Notes: generated by a model not told the origin, from the letters alone. Shown: positions 26,653-36,305, counted from the first letter of the stretch. The stretch: DNA of 64,000 nucleotides from Sporosarcina sp. FSL K6-2383 (GCF_038618305.1 NZ_CP152017.1:310001-374000), one strand, 5' to 3'. Made by a program: numbers and translations.

Positions 26653-27792
26653 TCAATCAGCCTCCACAATATGTTTAATAATGGCAGGTACTCGAATCGA
26701 CAACTTCGTACCCTCGCCCCCCTCAATACGGAGGCTACCGTTAATGAATTCGAGTCGTTCTCGCATCCCTTTTAACCCACTGCCAGGCGATGTCTCGCCG
26801 CCTCTTGTAATGCCAATCCCGTTATCTTCTACATTGATAACAAACTCATTTGTCAACTGTTCAAATGCAATCGAGCAAGATGTCCCATAGCTATGCTTGA
26901 CAACATTTGTCACTGCTTCTTTCAGGCACATACTCAGCACGTTTTCGACGATTGCTGGGATATTGGTAAATGCCGGATCACCGACAACTGTGAAATCCAT
27001 TTCAGCCGCCTTCAAAATTTGCTGAATCCGCATCAATTCATCCTCCAGCTTCACGGCACGCATGTCCTCCACTAACTCACGTACTTCCTTTAATGCTATA
27101 CTGGCCGTCTGCCGTATATCATGCAACTCTTTTTCAGCTGCTTGTGGATTACGCGACACCAATTTTCCTGCTAGATCACTCTTCAAACCAATCAGCGATA
27201 ACTTTTGTCCAAGCGTATCATGAAGATCACGAGCAATTCGTTGGCGCTCCTCCATGATGATTAATTCTGAAATACGTTCTTTCGCATCCTCCAATTGCCC
27301 CTCCAGGTTTTCACGCTTATTGCGGTTATACAAGTTGAACGGCAATAGAACTGTCCCAATGACAGAAATAAGGATGAAATGGACCTGCGGCAAAAACAAT
27401 TCGATTTCGATGAAAAAACCTGCAACAATTGCACCTATCGTGAACGCAATATGAAGTCCGTAAATAATGAAAAAACCAACTGGATTACGGATGTTACCTA
27501 TGAAAAACGCAGTAAATATAGATAAGTACACATAGCCAAATAATAGCGTCATCACAACATTAATGACCATTTCAAAACTAAGCCACATATAAACAAGCCC
27601 AGTTTTTGATTTGAATGAAAAGCGGAATGACAGAAAGAATAAGAACAACAGCGATATACCGATGGAAATTTCAATCGGCGATGATGACCTAAAAATGAAA
27701 AAGAACGGTAAAAAACAAAAAATCACCCACGCATAAATACTCAGCAATGGATTTTTCGGAAAAATACTATACCAGCTTTGCATATTATTCAT
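26653..27792 (-). CDS. desK: Thermosensor histidine kinase DesK
   Basis: 379 residues. About five membrane helices in the first 150 residues, then a dimerisation helix with phospho-His H191 in ERQRIARDLHDTLGQ (HisKA_3 type) and a C-terminal ATPase domain (EAVTNVVKHS N-box, DNGIG, GSGLKGMRERLE). The architecture equals B. subtilis DesK, which senses membrane thickness. It lies 73 bases after the desaturase gene, same order as B. subtilis des-desK-desR. Confidence 0.93.
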   Translation of the reverse strand: MNNMQSWYSIFPKNPLLSIYAWVIFCFLPFFFIFRSSSPIEISIGISLLFLFFLSFRFSFKSKTGLVYMWLSFEMVINVVMTLLFGYVYLSIFTAFFIGNIRNPVGFFIIYGLHIAFTIGAIVAGFFIEIELFLPQVHFILISVIGTVLLPFNLYNRNKRENLEGQLEDAKERISELIIMEERQRIARDLHDTLGQKLSLIGLKSDLAGKLVSRNPQAAEKELHDIRQTASIALKEVRELVEDMRAVKLEDELMRIQQILKAAEMDFTVVGDPAFTNIPAIVENVLSMCLKEAVTNVVKHSYGTSCSIAFEQLTNEFVINVEDNGIGITRGGETSPGSGLKGMRERLEFINGSLRIEGGEGTKLSIRVPAIIKHIVEAD

Positions 27793-27865
27793 TCACCATC
27801 CTGTCTTACTTCCATTATAGCAAAATAAACCAGCCACCCCGTAAAAGAGATGACTGGTCGGCAAT

Positions 27866-28918
27866 TTATTTTACATCCAAGCTCGTGCGTTTTGGTTTCA
27901 AATCAATCGAAGCTCGTGCCGATTTCACAAGATGCTTAACTTCTTTGAAAGCAACAAACCTTTTTCGTTCTGGATCATAGAGGCGGAAGCGAATTGATTC
28001 CAAACTTGATTTGATTGTGATCGTCGTTGCCTGATGAAGAGGTGGCGTCGATTCATGTGCCAACTCCAAATTATAGTTCGGTACACGCGGCGCCAAATGA
28101 TGCACGTGGTGGAAACCGATATTACCTGTCGCCCACTGCAATACACGTGGCAACTTATAATAAGAACTGCCATCAACAGCAGCTTTCACGTAATCCCAAT
28201 CAGATTCTTCTTCAAAATACGAGTCCTCAAACGTGTGCTGGATATAGAATAACCAAATACCTAGCGCACCTGCGACGAACATAATAGATCCTTGAACAAT
28301 CAAGAATGCCTGCCAGCCAACAAGTAAAATCATACCTGTATACAAACCAACAAGAATTGCATTCGTCAAATACGTATTGTTACGCTCTTTCTTCCGTGCA
28401 TCCTTGCGATTAAAACGACTTGAGATGAGCACAAGATACAATGGACCAAATCCAAACATCACTAGTGGATTACGGTACAAACGGTAAGCGAAACGCTGCC
28501 ATTTCGACGCTTCCACATATTCTTCAATCGTCATAATCCAAATATCCCCAACACCGCGTTTATCGAGATTTGAGCTTGTTGCGTGGTGGATAGAATGTTC
28601 ACGTTTCCACTTTTCATAAGCAAACAGCGTCAAAACACCTGTCGCCGTACCAACAATATCGTTCAACTTTTTATTCTTGAAAAATGAACCATGCGTGCAA
28701 TCATGGAAAATGATGAACGTTCGGATAACAAATCCTGATGCAATGACAGCAATTCCTAGTGTCAACCAAATAGACACGGATAGACTTTGATAGGCCAAAA
28801 ACCATAATAGTAGAAATGGAGGTACCGTATTGACAATCTGCATAATACTTTTCTTTTGATCGGACTTCGCAAATGGGGCAACATCTTTATGCAACTGCTT
28901 CGTTTTTTCTTTACTCAT
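27866..28918 (-). CDS. des: Acyl-lipid fatty acid desaturase
   Basis: 350 residues with the three histidine boxes of membrane di-iron desaturases: HDCTH (~73), HSIHH (~110) and HHVHH (~273). About four membrane helices between them. Introduces a double bond into membrane phospholipid acyl chains on cooling. ATG 28918 with GGGAGG upstream. The gene directly precedes its two-component regulators, so feedback through DesK-DesR is expected. Confidence 0.96.
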   Translation of the reverse strand: MSKEKTKQLHKDVAPFAKSDQKKSIMQIVNTVPPFLLLWFLAYQSLSVSIWLTLGIAVIASGFVIRTFIIFHDCTHGSFFKNKKLNDIVGTATGVLTLFAYEKWKREHSIHHATSSNLDKRGVGDIWIMTIEEYVEASKWQRFAYRLYRNPLVMFGFGPLYLVLISSRFNRKDARKKERNNTYLTNAILVGLYTGMILLVGWQAFLIVQGSIMFVAGALGIWLFYIQHTFEDSYFEEESDWDYVKAAVDGSSYYKLPRVLQWATGNIGFHHVHHLAPRVPNYNLELAHESTPPLHQATTITIKSSLESIRFRLYDPERKRFVAFKEVKHLVKSARASIDLKPKRTSLDVK

Positions 28919-29080
28919 GTTATCCTCCCTAGTTGGATGTTTTTTCGCTCACATATTTCTTACTCTCATAGTAAAGAACTTTCAAACTTTGCAGAAGACA
29001 TAGATGTCATGAAAATCATATGATAACTGTCACTTCTTGTGAATAAATTCACAAATACTATCCGCCGGAGGCTTAACTTC

Positions 29081-29110
29081 ATTCAGCTGGGGTTCGAACC
29101 CACACTGAAT
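29081..29110. repeat. 30-bp imperfect palindrome centred on TTCGAA
   Basis: ATTCAG and CTGAAT close a palindrome whose centre GGGTTCGAACCC is perfect. Outer sequences CTTAACTTCATTCAG (29072-29086) and CTGATGAATTAAGTTAA (29161-29177) form a further imperfect inverted pair. It looks like the end of a mobile element or a structured RNA, not a protein gene. Confidence 0.45.
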
Positions 29111-29187
29111 TTGATGGCATATTTAGCATTCATCCCATCATCTATAGAAGTGGAAGACTCCTGATGAATTAAGTTAAATAAACAAAA

Positions 29188-29217
29188 AGCCATCCTCATT
29201 TTATTTTAAGGACAGCT
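29188..29217 (-). terminator. Terminator of the fabG-like gene
   Basis: On the minus strand AGCTGTCCT pairs with AGGATGGCT (two G-T wobbles) and is followed by T5. Confidence 0.7.
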
Positions 29218-29233
29218 CTTCTTTACAGTTCAT

Positions 29234-29977
29234 TCACTTCAACATGCCACCATCTACCTCAAGAATGATCCCATTAATAAAATCCGATTCGTCAGAAGCT
29301 AAAAACAAATAAGCATTTGCGATATCTTCCGGCTTACCCAGTCGTGTAAATGGCGTTAGCAATTTAATCTGCCCCATCACTTTCTCTGGAATCGTACCAA
29401 TCATATCTGTTTCAATAAAACCCGGTGCGACTGCGTTGACATTGATACCCTTACGACCAAATTCTTTCGCCCATGTTTTCGTCATGCCAATGACCCCCGC
29501 TTTCGACGCCGCATAATTTGTTTGTCCTACGTTACCACCCGTTCCGGCAATAGACGATGTATTAATGATTTTGCCCTTCCCTTGAGCAAGCATTGCGGGC
29601 AAAAAAGCTTGCGTACAGTTAAATACGCCCGTCAAATTGACATCAATGACTTGTTTGAAATCCGCAGCGTCCAATTTTAACAGCATCGCATCTTTTGTAA
29701 TGCCGGCATTGTTAATGAGGATATCTACTTTGCCAAACTTGTCAACGACCTGACCCGCTACCTCTTTAACATCATCGTTATCCGAAACATTTACTTTGAA
29801 AAAAGCCGTATCTACCCCTGCATCTCGCAATTCCTGTGCTTTCGCTTCCCCTGCTTGTTCATCAAAATCAAGAATTGCCACTTGTGCTCCCTGTTGCCCA
29901 AAAAGCGTGGCTGCAACAGCACCAATTCCATTCGCTCCACCTGTAATAACTGCGGTTTTATTCTGTAAACGCAACAT
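29234..29977 (-). CDS. fabG: FabG-like short-chain dehydrogenase/reductase
   Basis: 247 residues if ATG 29977 is used; a TTG three bases later is better spaced from GGGGGAG. Rossmann motif TGGANGIG (~10-17), NNAG (~88), catalytic Ser in NTSSIAG and YAASK with the catalytic Tyr/Lys. Probably NADP-dependent 3-oxoacyl reductase, but it sits outside a fatty-acid synthesis cluster, so another hydroxy/keto substrate is possible. Last gene of a run with ytxJ, the GNAT-aminotransferase and the PlsY paralogue. Confidence 0.88.
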   Translation of the reverse strand: MLRLQNKTAVITGGANGIGAVAATLFGQQGAQVAILDFDEQAGEAKAQELRDAGVDTAFFKVNVSDNDDVKEVAGQVVDKFGKVDILINNAGITKDAMLLKLDAADFKQVIDVNLTGVFNCTQAFLPAMLAQGKGKIINTSSIAGTGGNVGQTNYAASKAGVIGMTKTWAKEFGRKGINVNAVAPGFIETDMIGTIPEKVMGQIKLLTPFTRLGKPEDIANAYLFLASDESDFINGIILEVDGGMLK

Positions 29978-30007
29978 AAGCTCCCCCATTCACATGCTAG
30001 TGTTTTT

Positions 30008-30337
30008 TTATCCCTCTAACTCTTCTAACGCTTTGTTAATCTTTGATTTCGTAATAGCACGGTGCGTAGCCTCCCACAATGCTTTTCCGTCCTCCAATAA
30101 AAACAGCTGTGGTGACTCATGACGTCTGCCTAAATTGCTTTCAATTTCAGCGGAAACAGGACGGTGATGTTGAATCTTCAAAAAATATTTGGGAATATCC
30201 GTTACCAACTCATCAAACTCTCGCAAAGCAGCCACACTGACTGGACAAGCTGTGCTATGTTTCAACATGAATAATCGTTGTTCCTGTGACTGTTCTAATA
30301 CGGCTTGCCAATCTTGAATGGTCTCTAATTCTTTCAT
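30008..30337 (-). CDS. ytxJ: Bacilliredoxin YtxJ/BrxC
   Basis: 109 residues, thioredoxin-like. The single redox Cys lies in HSTACPVS (~27-34), the monothiol TCPxS motif of BrxC, which removes bacillithiol from S-bacillithiolated proteins. Also the cis-Pro region HESPQLFLL (~73-81). Its presence implies bacillithiol is this organism's low-mass thiol. It lies between the GNAT-aminotransferase and fabG-like genes, 18-30 bases from each, consistent with one transcript. Confidence 0.93.
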   Translation of the reverse strand: MKELETIQDWQAVLEQSQEQRLFMLKHSTACPVSVAALREFDELVTDIPKYFLKIQHHRPVSAEIESNLGRRHESPQLFLLEDGKALWEATHRAITKSKINKALEELEG

Positions 30338-30355
30338 AAATTATTCATCTCCATT

Positions 30356-31924
30356 TCAAAGTGTTAGTGAAGCCAACATACTAAGCATAACATTTAGCTC
30401 TTTTTCCTTCACATCATTCATACATGAAATTTGGAGCCAATTCCTAGCGCGTAAATAACTGCTTTCATAATGAACACTGAAGCCATTCAAAAACAAGTTA
30501 TCTCCCAGCTGTCTGGCAGAAAGACCGGCTGGCAGTACGATCGTTATAATGGCAGGAGATGCATGCTGTTGTTCAGCCAAAACTGTAAGTCCTACCTGTT
30601 CTGCGCCCTCCCTCACCTTACACGCTCGTTTTACAATCTTCGCAAACACTTCTTCTGGCTGCTCAAACTTTTGTAAAGCCACATCAAGTGCCGAAAGCAA
30701 GTTGGACGATTGCGTATAAGGAATACTCCCTGCTTCTGCATACGTACCCAAGTCGAGATAACGCGGTAATTCGTGACATGCGGCTATGTCTTCATTATGA
30801 AAGACGAAAGACAAACCTGTATAACTTAGCAGGCCTTTCCCACTTACCCCAGATGCAAATGTGACACCGGAGAGATCGATCGGCGTCGTCCCGATTGAAC
30901 TAACACAGTCGACGGCAAGCTCAACATCCTGTTGTACACATAGTTTTTGTAAGGAAACTAAATCATTTAAGATACCTGTCGACGTTTCACAATGAACAAC
31001 CCATAACCAACTATAGCCGCCTGTCCTTAACGCCTCCCGAATGTCCGCTTCATGATAGGATGCTCCCCATTCCATTTCGATTGTGTCAAAGTCCAAGCTG
31101 AAGCGCTGTGCATGATCGATAAGCCGCAACCCGAATTCCCCGTTAACAAGAATAAGCCCTTTACCACTACGGATACTCAATTGCGCCGCAATGACATCGT
31201 TTGCAAGAGTCCCGGTCCCCTGTAAAAGTTGAACGTATTTCGCCCCTGTCAATGATATTAAACTGTTTTTCACGCGTTTGAGCACGCCATCGAACTCGGA
31301 CGAACGATGTGAAAATGGCTCTGCCATCATTGTCTTCTTCACATCTTCAGTAATTGTCGCAGGACCTGGTAAAAAATTGACATGCGGTTTTGAAATTCTT
31401 CCCGCAACCCCTGCCTCAAACGTCTCTTTCGTCAAATACATCGGTTGGAACGAAGCCTCTTCCGTACCTGTTAATTGAGCAAACGGCAAAAATCCAAGCT
31501 GACCATATAGTTTCTGTTCCCTAACCGTCCCAGATATAAGCGCCGCGTCATACCCAGCTTTTAAACAATACCGAACTAACGCTTGTGCAAGCCCCAGAAA
31601 AGCACGACCGTTGCGATATGCCGGCTCAATCGCCAAAAGCCTAATTTCCACTAGGTTTTCGATCTGAACGGGTAATTGTTGTTCTACTGGACCAATTTTC
31701 CCATCAAGCGAAAAGGGGCGCTTGCTTCTGATGGCAATCATCCCAATAACCCGACCATTCTTGACGCCAATAATATATGTATTTTCATCGTGAAATTTAT
31801 CAATCAGTTTATGTGCCTCGTTAGGTTCGTGTTGTGGAATTTCTTCAGCAAACGTACGGTAATTCAGTTCATGAATTTGCTCAAATTCTGTAGATGTTTC
31901 TGCAATTTTATAGATCAATCCCAT
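30356..31924 (-). CDS. GNAT acetyltransferase fused to class V aminotransferase
   Basis: 522 residues. Residues ~1-165 are a GNAT domain (FHDENTYIIGVKNGRVIGM, then VEIRLLAIEPAYRNGRAFLGLAQAL, the acetyl-CoA loop). Residues ~180-522 are a class V PLP aminotransferase: LPGPATITEDVKKTM, QGTGTLANDVIAAQL, VDCVSSIGTTPIDLS (PLP-ring Asp), SGVSGKGLLSYTG (Schiff-base Lys). Resembles alanine-glyoxylate/serine-pyruvate aminotransferases. The fusion suggests one enzyme makes an amine that the other acetylates; substrates are unknown. It ends four bases from the PlsY paralogue's stop side, so likely cotranscribed. Confidence 0.9.
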   Translation of the reverse strand: MGLIYKIAETSTEFEQIHELNYRTFAEEIPQHEPNEAHKLIDKFHDENTYIIGVKNGRVIGMIAIRSKRPFSLDGKIGPVEQQLPVQIENLVEIRLLAIEPAYRNGRAFLGLAQALVRYCLKAGYDAALISGTVREQKLYGQLGFLPFAQLTGTEEASFQPMYLTKETFEAGVAGRISKPHVNFLPGPATITEDVKKTMMAEPFSHRSSEFDGVLKRVKNSLISLTGAKYVQLLQGTGTLANDVIAAQLSIRSGKGLILVNGEFGLRLIDHAQRFSLDFDTIEMEWGASYHEADIREALRTGGYSWLWVVHCETSTGILNDLVSLQKLCVQQDVELAVDCVSSIGTTPIDLSGVTFASGVSGKGLLSYTGLSFVFHNEDIAACHELPRYLDLGTYAEAGSIPYTQSSNLLSALDVALQKFEQPEEVFAKIVKRACKVREGAEQVGLTVLAEQQHASPAIITIVLPAGLSARQLGDNLFLNGFSVHYESSYLRARNWLQISCMNDVKEKELNVMLSMLASLTL

Positions 31925-31928
31925 ACAG

Positions 31929-32501
31929 TTACCCCCTTTTCAACAAAAATTTCGCTTTCAGACCTTCACGATGGGCAAATAAAAGCAGGGCAGCCAGCAA
32001 ACAAGCGATAACGAATGCGGGAATACCGTATGAAAATAGAAGCACTAAAGTCGGCATCCATACAGCTGCGCTAAGTCCTGCGACCGTGAAGCTTTTAAGA
32101 AACGGATAAAACACAAGAAAAAGTCCGACAAATACAGCAAACAGAATTGGATTGAACGCCAGCATACCACCGATGAAAGTAGAAACCCCCATCCCTCCGC
32201 GAAATCGTAACCATATCGGATAGTTATGTCCTAACATGACGCCTAAAAGGGCAAGAAGTTCTATAGGTGCTTCGAAACCAAGCCACCTTGCGCTGATCAC
32301 CGCGACTGCCCCTTTTAATGCATCTCCTAAAAAAGTCACCACAAACGCCTTTTTTCCCAATACACGTCCTGCATTACGCGCGCCCGGATTGCCGCTGCCT
32401 TGCTCGCGGATATTTTTCTTATAAAGGAACTTACTAATGATAGAGGCCGTCAATACATTGCCAAGCATGTATGAGCCTATTAATACGAGAGATAGTGTCA
32501 T
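31929..32501 (-). CDS. plsY: PlsY-like glycerol-3-phosphate acyltransferase
   Basis: 190 residues from ATG 32501 (AAAGGA upstream). Five to six membrane helices; conserved loops SGNPGARNAGRVLG, GHNYPIWLRFRGGMGV and a C-terminal loop. They correspond to PlsY motifs SxNxGaTN, GHxxPxFLxFKGGKGV, but with A/R and M substitutions where the canonical enzyme has T and K. It would transfer acyl groups from acyl-phosphate to glycerol-3-phosphate. The deviations and unusual neighbours suggest a paralogue with a changed substrate. Confidence 0.82.
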   Translation of the reverse strand: MTLSLVLIGSYMLGNVLTASIISKFLYKKNIREQGSGNPGARNAGRVLGKKAFVVTFLGDALKGAVAVISARWLGFEAPIELLALLGVMLGHNYPIWLRFRGGMGVSTFIGGMLAFNPILFAVFVGLFLVFYPFLKSFTVAGLSAAVWMPTLVLLFSYGIPAFVIACLLAALLLFAHREGLKAKFLLKRG

Positions 32502-32630
32502 AATCGGTCCTTTACAATAAATCATTATTTTTTTCTAGTGTAGCATTTTTCCATGATATATAGCATTGTGCAACTATGCTTATTAAGGGAAATGGGATAC
32601 AATAATTCACATCTGAAAGGAGGGGTTCTT

Positions 32631-33284
32631 ATGCGTGAACTCTCACTCCGTCTACTCATCGCATTTATTCTTTGCATCGGCTTCGGTGTTGCGTTTGGCT
32701 ACATTGCGAGTGCCATTGGTAACGAATCGATTGCCTCCTTTGACACGGCCATTATTGGCTTTGTTCAAGGACTGGAAACGCCATGGTTAACGACTGTCAT
32801 GAAATTCTTTACGTGGATTGGCTCCGGTTATGTCGTTGTACCAATTGCTGTAATCGGATTTTCCGTGTTATATTTTGCACTTCATTACCGTCAACAAGCA
32901 TTTCTATTGATTGCAGTCATTGCTGGATCTGTTATTTTTAATACCATCCTAAAAAATTATTTCAAACGAGAGCGTCCAGAAATTTACCGAATTCTGGATG
33001 CAAACGGCTTCAGCTTCCCAAGCGGGCATTCCATGATGGCATTCGCCCTTTATGCAATCATCGCATATATCGCTTGGCGCAATGTGAAAACGATGACGAG
33101 CCGTGTTGCTCTACTGCTGTTCACTGCCTTTATGATTATTATCATTGGCGTGAGTCGCATCTATTTAGGCGTCCATTACCCAAGTGATATTATTGGGGGA
33201 TTCACAGTAAGCGCGCTATGGGTAACAATTGCGATTACAATCTATACATATTGGCGGGATAAGAAAAAACCACTTCGTATTTGA
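32631..33284 (+). CDS. PAP2-family phosphatase
   Basis: 217 residues from ATG 32631 with AAAGGAGGGG upstream. Six membrane helices and the three PAP2 motifs: KNYFKRERP, FPSGHSM and SRIYLGVHYPSD. Dephosphorylates lipid substrates such as undecaprenyl pyrophosphate or phosphatidylglycerol phosphate on the outer membrane face. Divergent from the PlsY paralogue, with its own terminator. Confidence 0.93.
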   Translation: MRELSLRLLIAFILCIGFGVAFGYIASAIGNESIASFDTAIIGFVQGLETPWLTTVMKFFTWIGSGYVVVPIAVIGFSVLYFALHYRQQAFLLIAVIAGSVIFNTILKNYFKRERPEIYRILDANGFSFPSGHSMMAFALYAIIAYIAWRNVKTMTSRVALLLFTAFMIIIIGVSRIYLGVHYPSDIIGGFTVSALWVTIAITIYTYWRDKKKPLRI

Positions 33285-33297
33285 AGTGGTCTTTCTT
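33265..33297 (+). terminator. Terminator of PAP2 gene
   Basis: ACCACTTC pairs with GAAGTGGT, extended by AAGAAA/TTTCTT; the hairpin overlaps the stop codon. Confidence 0.75.
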
Positions 33298-33380
33298 GTC
33301 AGCACATATACGATAGGGTGCTATCCCTTCCTGTAAATGCCACGGAAACTGGTGGCTGATGCGCTTTCAGTACAAACAAG

Positions 33381-35114
33381 TTAAATTTTAAAATTATGAA
33401 TGAGCTCATTTAATTTATCAGCCGAGCGCGCAAGTTCACTGGAAGTTCCGGCCACTTCCTCCATTGAACTGCTTGTTTGTTGGGATGCCGCAGAGGTTTG
33501 CTCAATGCCAGCCGCTGACTCTTCTGTTATTGCGGCAATTTCTTGGATAGAGCCGCTTAGCTGTTCGTTAGTTGCGGCAATACTCGTTAATTTTTCAGTC
33601 ACATTCCGAATATTATTCACCATATTTTTTACAGCATTATCAATTCCTTTGAATTTTACTTCTGTAACCTCGATTTGTTTCGTGCCTTGTTCAACTTCTT
33701 CATACCCATCCTGTAAAGACCTTGTTACCATACTCGTCTCTATTTGGATATTCGAAACAATGTCCGTGATATCTGTCACAGATACCGATACTTGCTCCGC
33801 AAGTTTTCTTACTTCATCTGCGACAACTGCAAAGCCTTTGCCCTGTTCTCCAGCCCTAGCAGCTTCAATGGCTGCATTTAGTGCAAGTAAGTTTGTTTGA
33901 TCGGCAATGCTTTGTATCACTGCGACTAGTTTGGATATTTCCTGAGATTGAACATCTAAACCTTGCACTTTTTGTACTGAATCTTTAACAATCCTATCGA
34001 TTTTCATCATTTGAGTTTTGGTAGAATCGATGAGTAAACTACCTTCATTTGTTAATTCAAGAACTTCACTTGAAGTTTGATAAATACGTTCCCCATCCCC
34101 GTTTGCATATTCAACTTCTTTAGAAAAAGCTTGCATTGCAAAAGAAATTTCGCTTGTCGTGTTTGCTTGCGTTTCAGCACCCGATGCCAAATCATGCATA
34201 GTCGTGGCAATTTGCTCTGATCCCGCTTTTACTTCATTCGACGATTGGGTTAATTCCTCACTATGGCTACCCACATTTGCGGAAATAGCTTGAATATCTG
34301 CAATCATAGTTCTTAAATGATTGGCCATTGTATTACTTGCTAAGGCTAATTGACCGATTTCATCTTTACGATTACTATCAAGCTGTTCCACCCTTAAATC
34401 TGCATTTGATATAAGTTGAAAGTTATGCAGAAGTTTTGTGATGGGATTTTTTATGGAGCGAATTAAAAGAATTCCCAATACAAATACAATAAGAATAGAT
34501 AGCCCGATAATGCCTATTGAAATAATCAATGATGCTTGATTTTTGTTATTGATGAGTTGAACTTTATTTATTGCTGACTCTTCAAGATTTTGCTGGATCA
34601 AATCAATTCCATTACGGATCGAGTCAAATTCAGCTCCCAAATTCTCAATTTTTGATTGATTAAAAGTAGTTCCTGCCAAAACGACGCCTACTTCTTTCTC
34701 CCATAGAGAAAGTTCTTCAAAAAAGTTTTCAAAATGTGGTTCAATCTCGCTGCTATCGATACCGTCATCTAGCAGCAAAATTCTCTTTGCCTCTTCCATT
34801 CTTTCCTTCACTTGACTGACATTCGATTGGAATACTTCAGTATAATCCCCTTTTTTACCACCTGATAACGATTGGTCTACTGAAAATCGCATTAGAGCCT
34901 GGTCTGCCTGATAGAAATCCCGATCTGCATTCAAAAGAAAATAAGTTGAATAGTATAATTCATCATACAATGCTTTTTCAAGCTCCTGTGACGTAGTTTT
35001 TAAATTAGTAACTAAGATACTGCTGTTTATGATAATTGCTAATACGGCTAAAATTAATATTCCAGATAACTTAGTACTCAACTTCATGTTATTTAACCAA
35101 TTCATCATTTTCAT
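33381..35114 (-). CDS. Methyl-accepting chemotaxis protein
   Basis: 577 residues. TM1 ~17-35, extracellular four-helix-type sensor ~36-195, TM2 ~197-220, HAMP, then the signalling domain with [20 protein letters not shown] and a second methylation region. The upstream minus strand has AAAGGGAG about 17 bases before ATG 35114, farther than usual, inside a GGGCA/TGCCC inverted pair. Ligand unknown; not in an operon. Only moderately similar to the chemoreceptor at 16563 outside the tip. Confidence 0.95.
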   Translation of the reverse strand: MKMMNWLNNMKLSTKLSGILILAVLAIIINSSILVTNLKTTSQELEKALYDELYYSTYFLLNADRDFYQADQALMRFSVDQSLSGGKKGDYTEVFQSNVSQVKERMEEAKRILLLDDGIDSSEIEPHFENFFEELSLWEKEVGVVLAGTTFNQSKIENLGAEFDSIRNGIDLIQQNLEESAINKVQLINNKNQASLIISIGIIGLSILIVFVLGILLIRSIKNPITKLLHNFQLISNADLRVEQLDSNRKDEIGQLALASNTMANHLRTMIADIQAISANVGSHSEELTQSSNEVKAGSEQIATTMHDLASGAETQANTTSEISFAMQAFSKEVEYANGDGERIYQTSSEVLELTNEGSLLIDSTKTQMMKIDRIVKDSVQKVQGLDVQSQEISKLVAVIQSIADQTNLLALNAAIEAARAGEQGKGFAVVADEVRKLAEQVSVSVTDITDIVSNIQIETSMVTRSLQDGYEEVEQGTKQIEVTEVKFKGIDNAVKNMVNNIRNVTEKLTSIAATNEQLSGSIQEIAAITEESAAGIEQTSAASQQTSSSMEEVAGTSSELARSADKLNELIHNFKI

Positions 35115-35448
35115 TTAAATTCGGGCAGAAACTCCCTTTTCAACACAAAGGCAATTGCCCTAACCCCTTTCTATTTATCAATTTGTTTTCTTAACATAAT
35201 AACAAGTACTTCATTTTATTCCACTATTTATATGAATTTTACCATACAAACAGCTTAATAACACGTAATATTTAGAGTATTGTAACTCGCAATTTCTATT
35301 CTACTTTTCCGAATTTCTTTTGCCCAGGCAAATAATTATTGCAACGCTGGTGATTCAATTTCATAATAGAACTATTGGATATATAACACGAACAATGTTG
35401 ATGTCCACTACAATCAACGAGGGTATTCATGAACAGGAGGTCGCGGTT
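35115..35448. other. Gap between divergent MCP and ATL genes
   Basis: A+T-rich sequence with promoters presumably for both neighbours; the only structure noted is GGCAATTGCC near 35148 and the GGGCA/TGCCC pair around the MCP Shine-Dalgarno. No gene. Confidence 0.5.
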
Positions 35449-35757
35449 TTGAATCTATTCACAGAGCGCGTCATACGCATCATCCAAGAAATTCCCACTG
35501 GATACGTCATGACATACGGCCAAGTCGCTGCTGCTGCAGGCAGTCCACGTGGTGCGCGACAAGTTGTACGAATCCTCCATTCCATGAGCGAAAAATATCG
35601 CTTGCCGTGGCATCGCGTTATTAATATCAAAGGGGAAATTTCGCTCACAGGTAGTGACCAACAAGAGTTGCTTGAAATGGAAGGCGTTCGTTTGAAAAAT
35701 GGCAAGGTCGATTTAACAATCTATCGCTGGTTTCCAACGGATGCGGAAGAGCGATAA
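35449..35757 (+). CDS. Alkyltransferase-like (ATL) DNA repair protein
   Basis: 102 residues from TTG 35449, chosen because AGGAGG lies eight bases upstream; a longer in-frame extension begins near 35320. The C-terminal MGMT domain has the helix-turn-helix and arginine finger (GSPRGARQVVRILH), but the alkyl-accepting PCHR is PWHRVI here. Replacing Cys with Trp is the hallmark of ATL proteins, which bind O6-alkylguanine and channel it to nucleotide excision repair rather than reverse it. Confidence 0.88.
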   Translation: MNLFTERVIRIIQEIPTGYVMTYGQVAAAAGSPRGARQVVRILHSMSEKYRLPWHRVINIKGEISLTGSDQQELLEMEGVRLKNGKVDLTIYRWFPTDAEER

Positions 35758-35864
35758 CATAACCAATAAAATCCCCTTTATGTTTACTAATTTATAACCC
35801 TGGGTATTGTATTCATGCACGTAAACGGTACAATAACAATACAGATAGATTGGGAGTGAGACAG

Positions 35865-36254
35865 ATGTTAAAGGATTTTAAAGAGTTTGCATTAAAAGGG
35901 AACGTTATCGATCTTGCAGTTGCAGTTGTTATCGGTGCCGCATTCGGGAAAATTGTATCATCACTTGTTGAAAATATTATTGCACCGCTTATCGGACTTC
36001 TTTCAGGAGGCATTGATTTTTCCGGGCTTAGTTATACGTTTCGCGATGCAGAAATCACATACGGTGTATTCATCCAAAATATTTTCGATTTCATTATCAT
36101 TGCATTCGCCATTTTCATGGCCCTTCGTTTATTGATGAAGTTTAAACGGAAAGAAGAGGTTGTCGAGGAAGTTGCTGCAGTACCTGAGGTCGATACGAAA
36201 GAAGAGCTTCTCAAAGAAATTCGTGACTTGCTGAAAAATGAGCAAGCAAAATAA
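35865..36254 (+). CDS. mscL: Large-conductance mechanosensitive channel
   Basis: 129 residues from ATG 35865 (GGGAGTGAG upstream). [24 protein letters not shown] is the MscL N-terminal amphipathic helix and TM1; TM2 at ~67-90 ([21 protein letters not shown]); C-terminal helical bundle ([12 protein letters not shown]). Forms a pentamer that opens on osmotic downshock. Confidence 0.96.
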   Translation: MLKDFKEFALKGNVIDLAVAVVIGAAFGKIVSSLVENIIAPLIGLLSGGIDFSGLSYTFRDAEITYGVFIQNIFDFIIIAFAIFMALRLLMKFKRKEEVVEEVAAVPEVDTKEELLKEIRDLLKNEQAK

Positions 36255-36270
36255 TAGGACAACCAGTAAA

Positions 36271-36305
36271 AGAGCTGTAAACCGTCATGGTTTATAGCTT
36301 TTTTT
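36271..36305 (+). terminator. Terminator of mscL
   Basis: AGCTGTAAACC pairs with GGTTTATAGCT (one wobble) over a 5-base loop and is followed by T7. Confidence 0.85.

Larger units (their letters stand above)
28919..29233. other. Gap with palindromic repeat-like element
   Basis: 315 bases: the des promoter region near 28919-29040, a structured block at 29060-29180 (see the palindrome entry), and the fabG-like terminator at 29188. No gene. Confidence 0.6.

Noticed and set aside
29062..29075. GCCTCCGGC resembling part of the c-di-GMP-I riboswitch core
   Set aside because: The rest of the aptamer (GGGCAAACC and receptor elements) is absent on either strand.
29085..29105. tRNA-like GGGTTCGAACCC (T-arm resemblance)
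   Set aside because: No acceptor, D or anticodon arms can be built around it; it is better explained as the centre of a palindrome.
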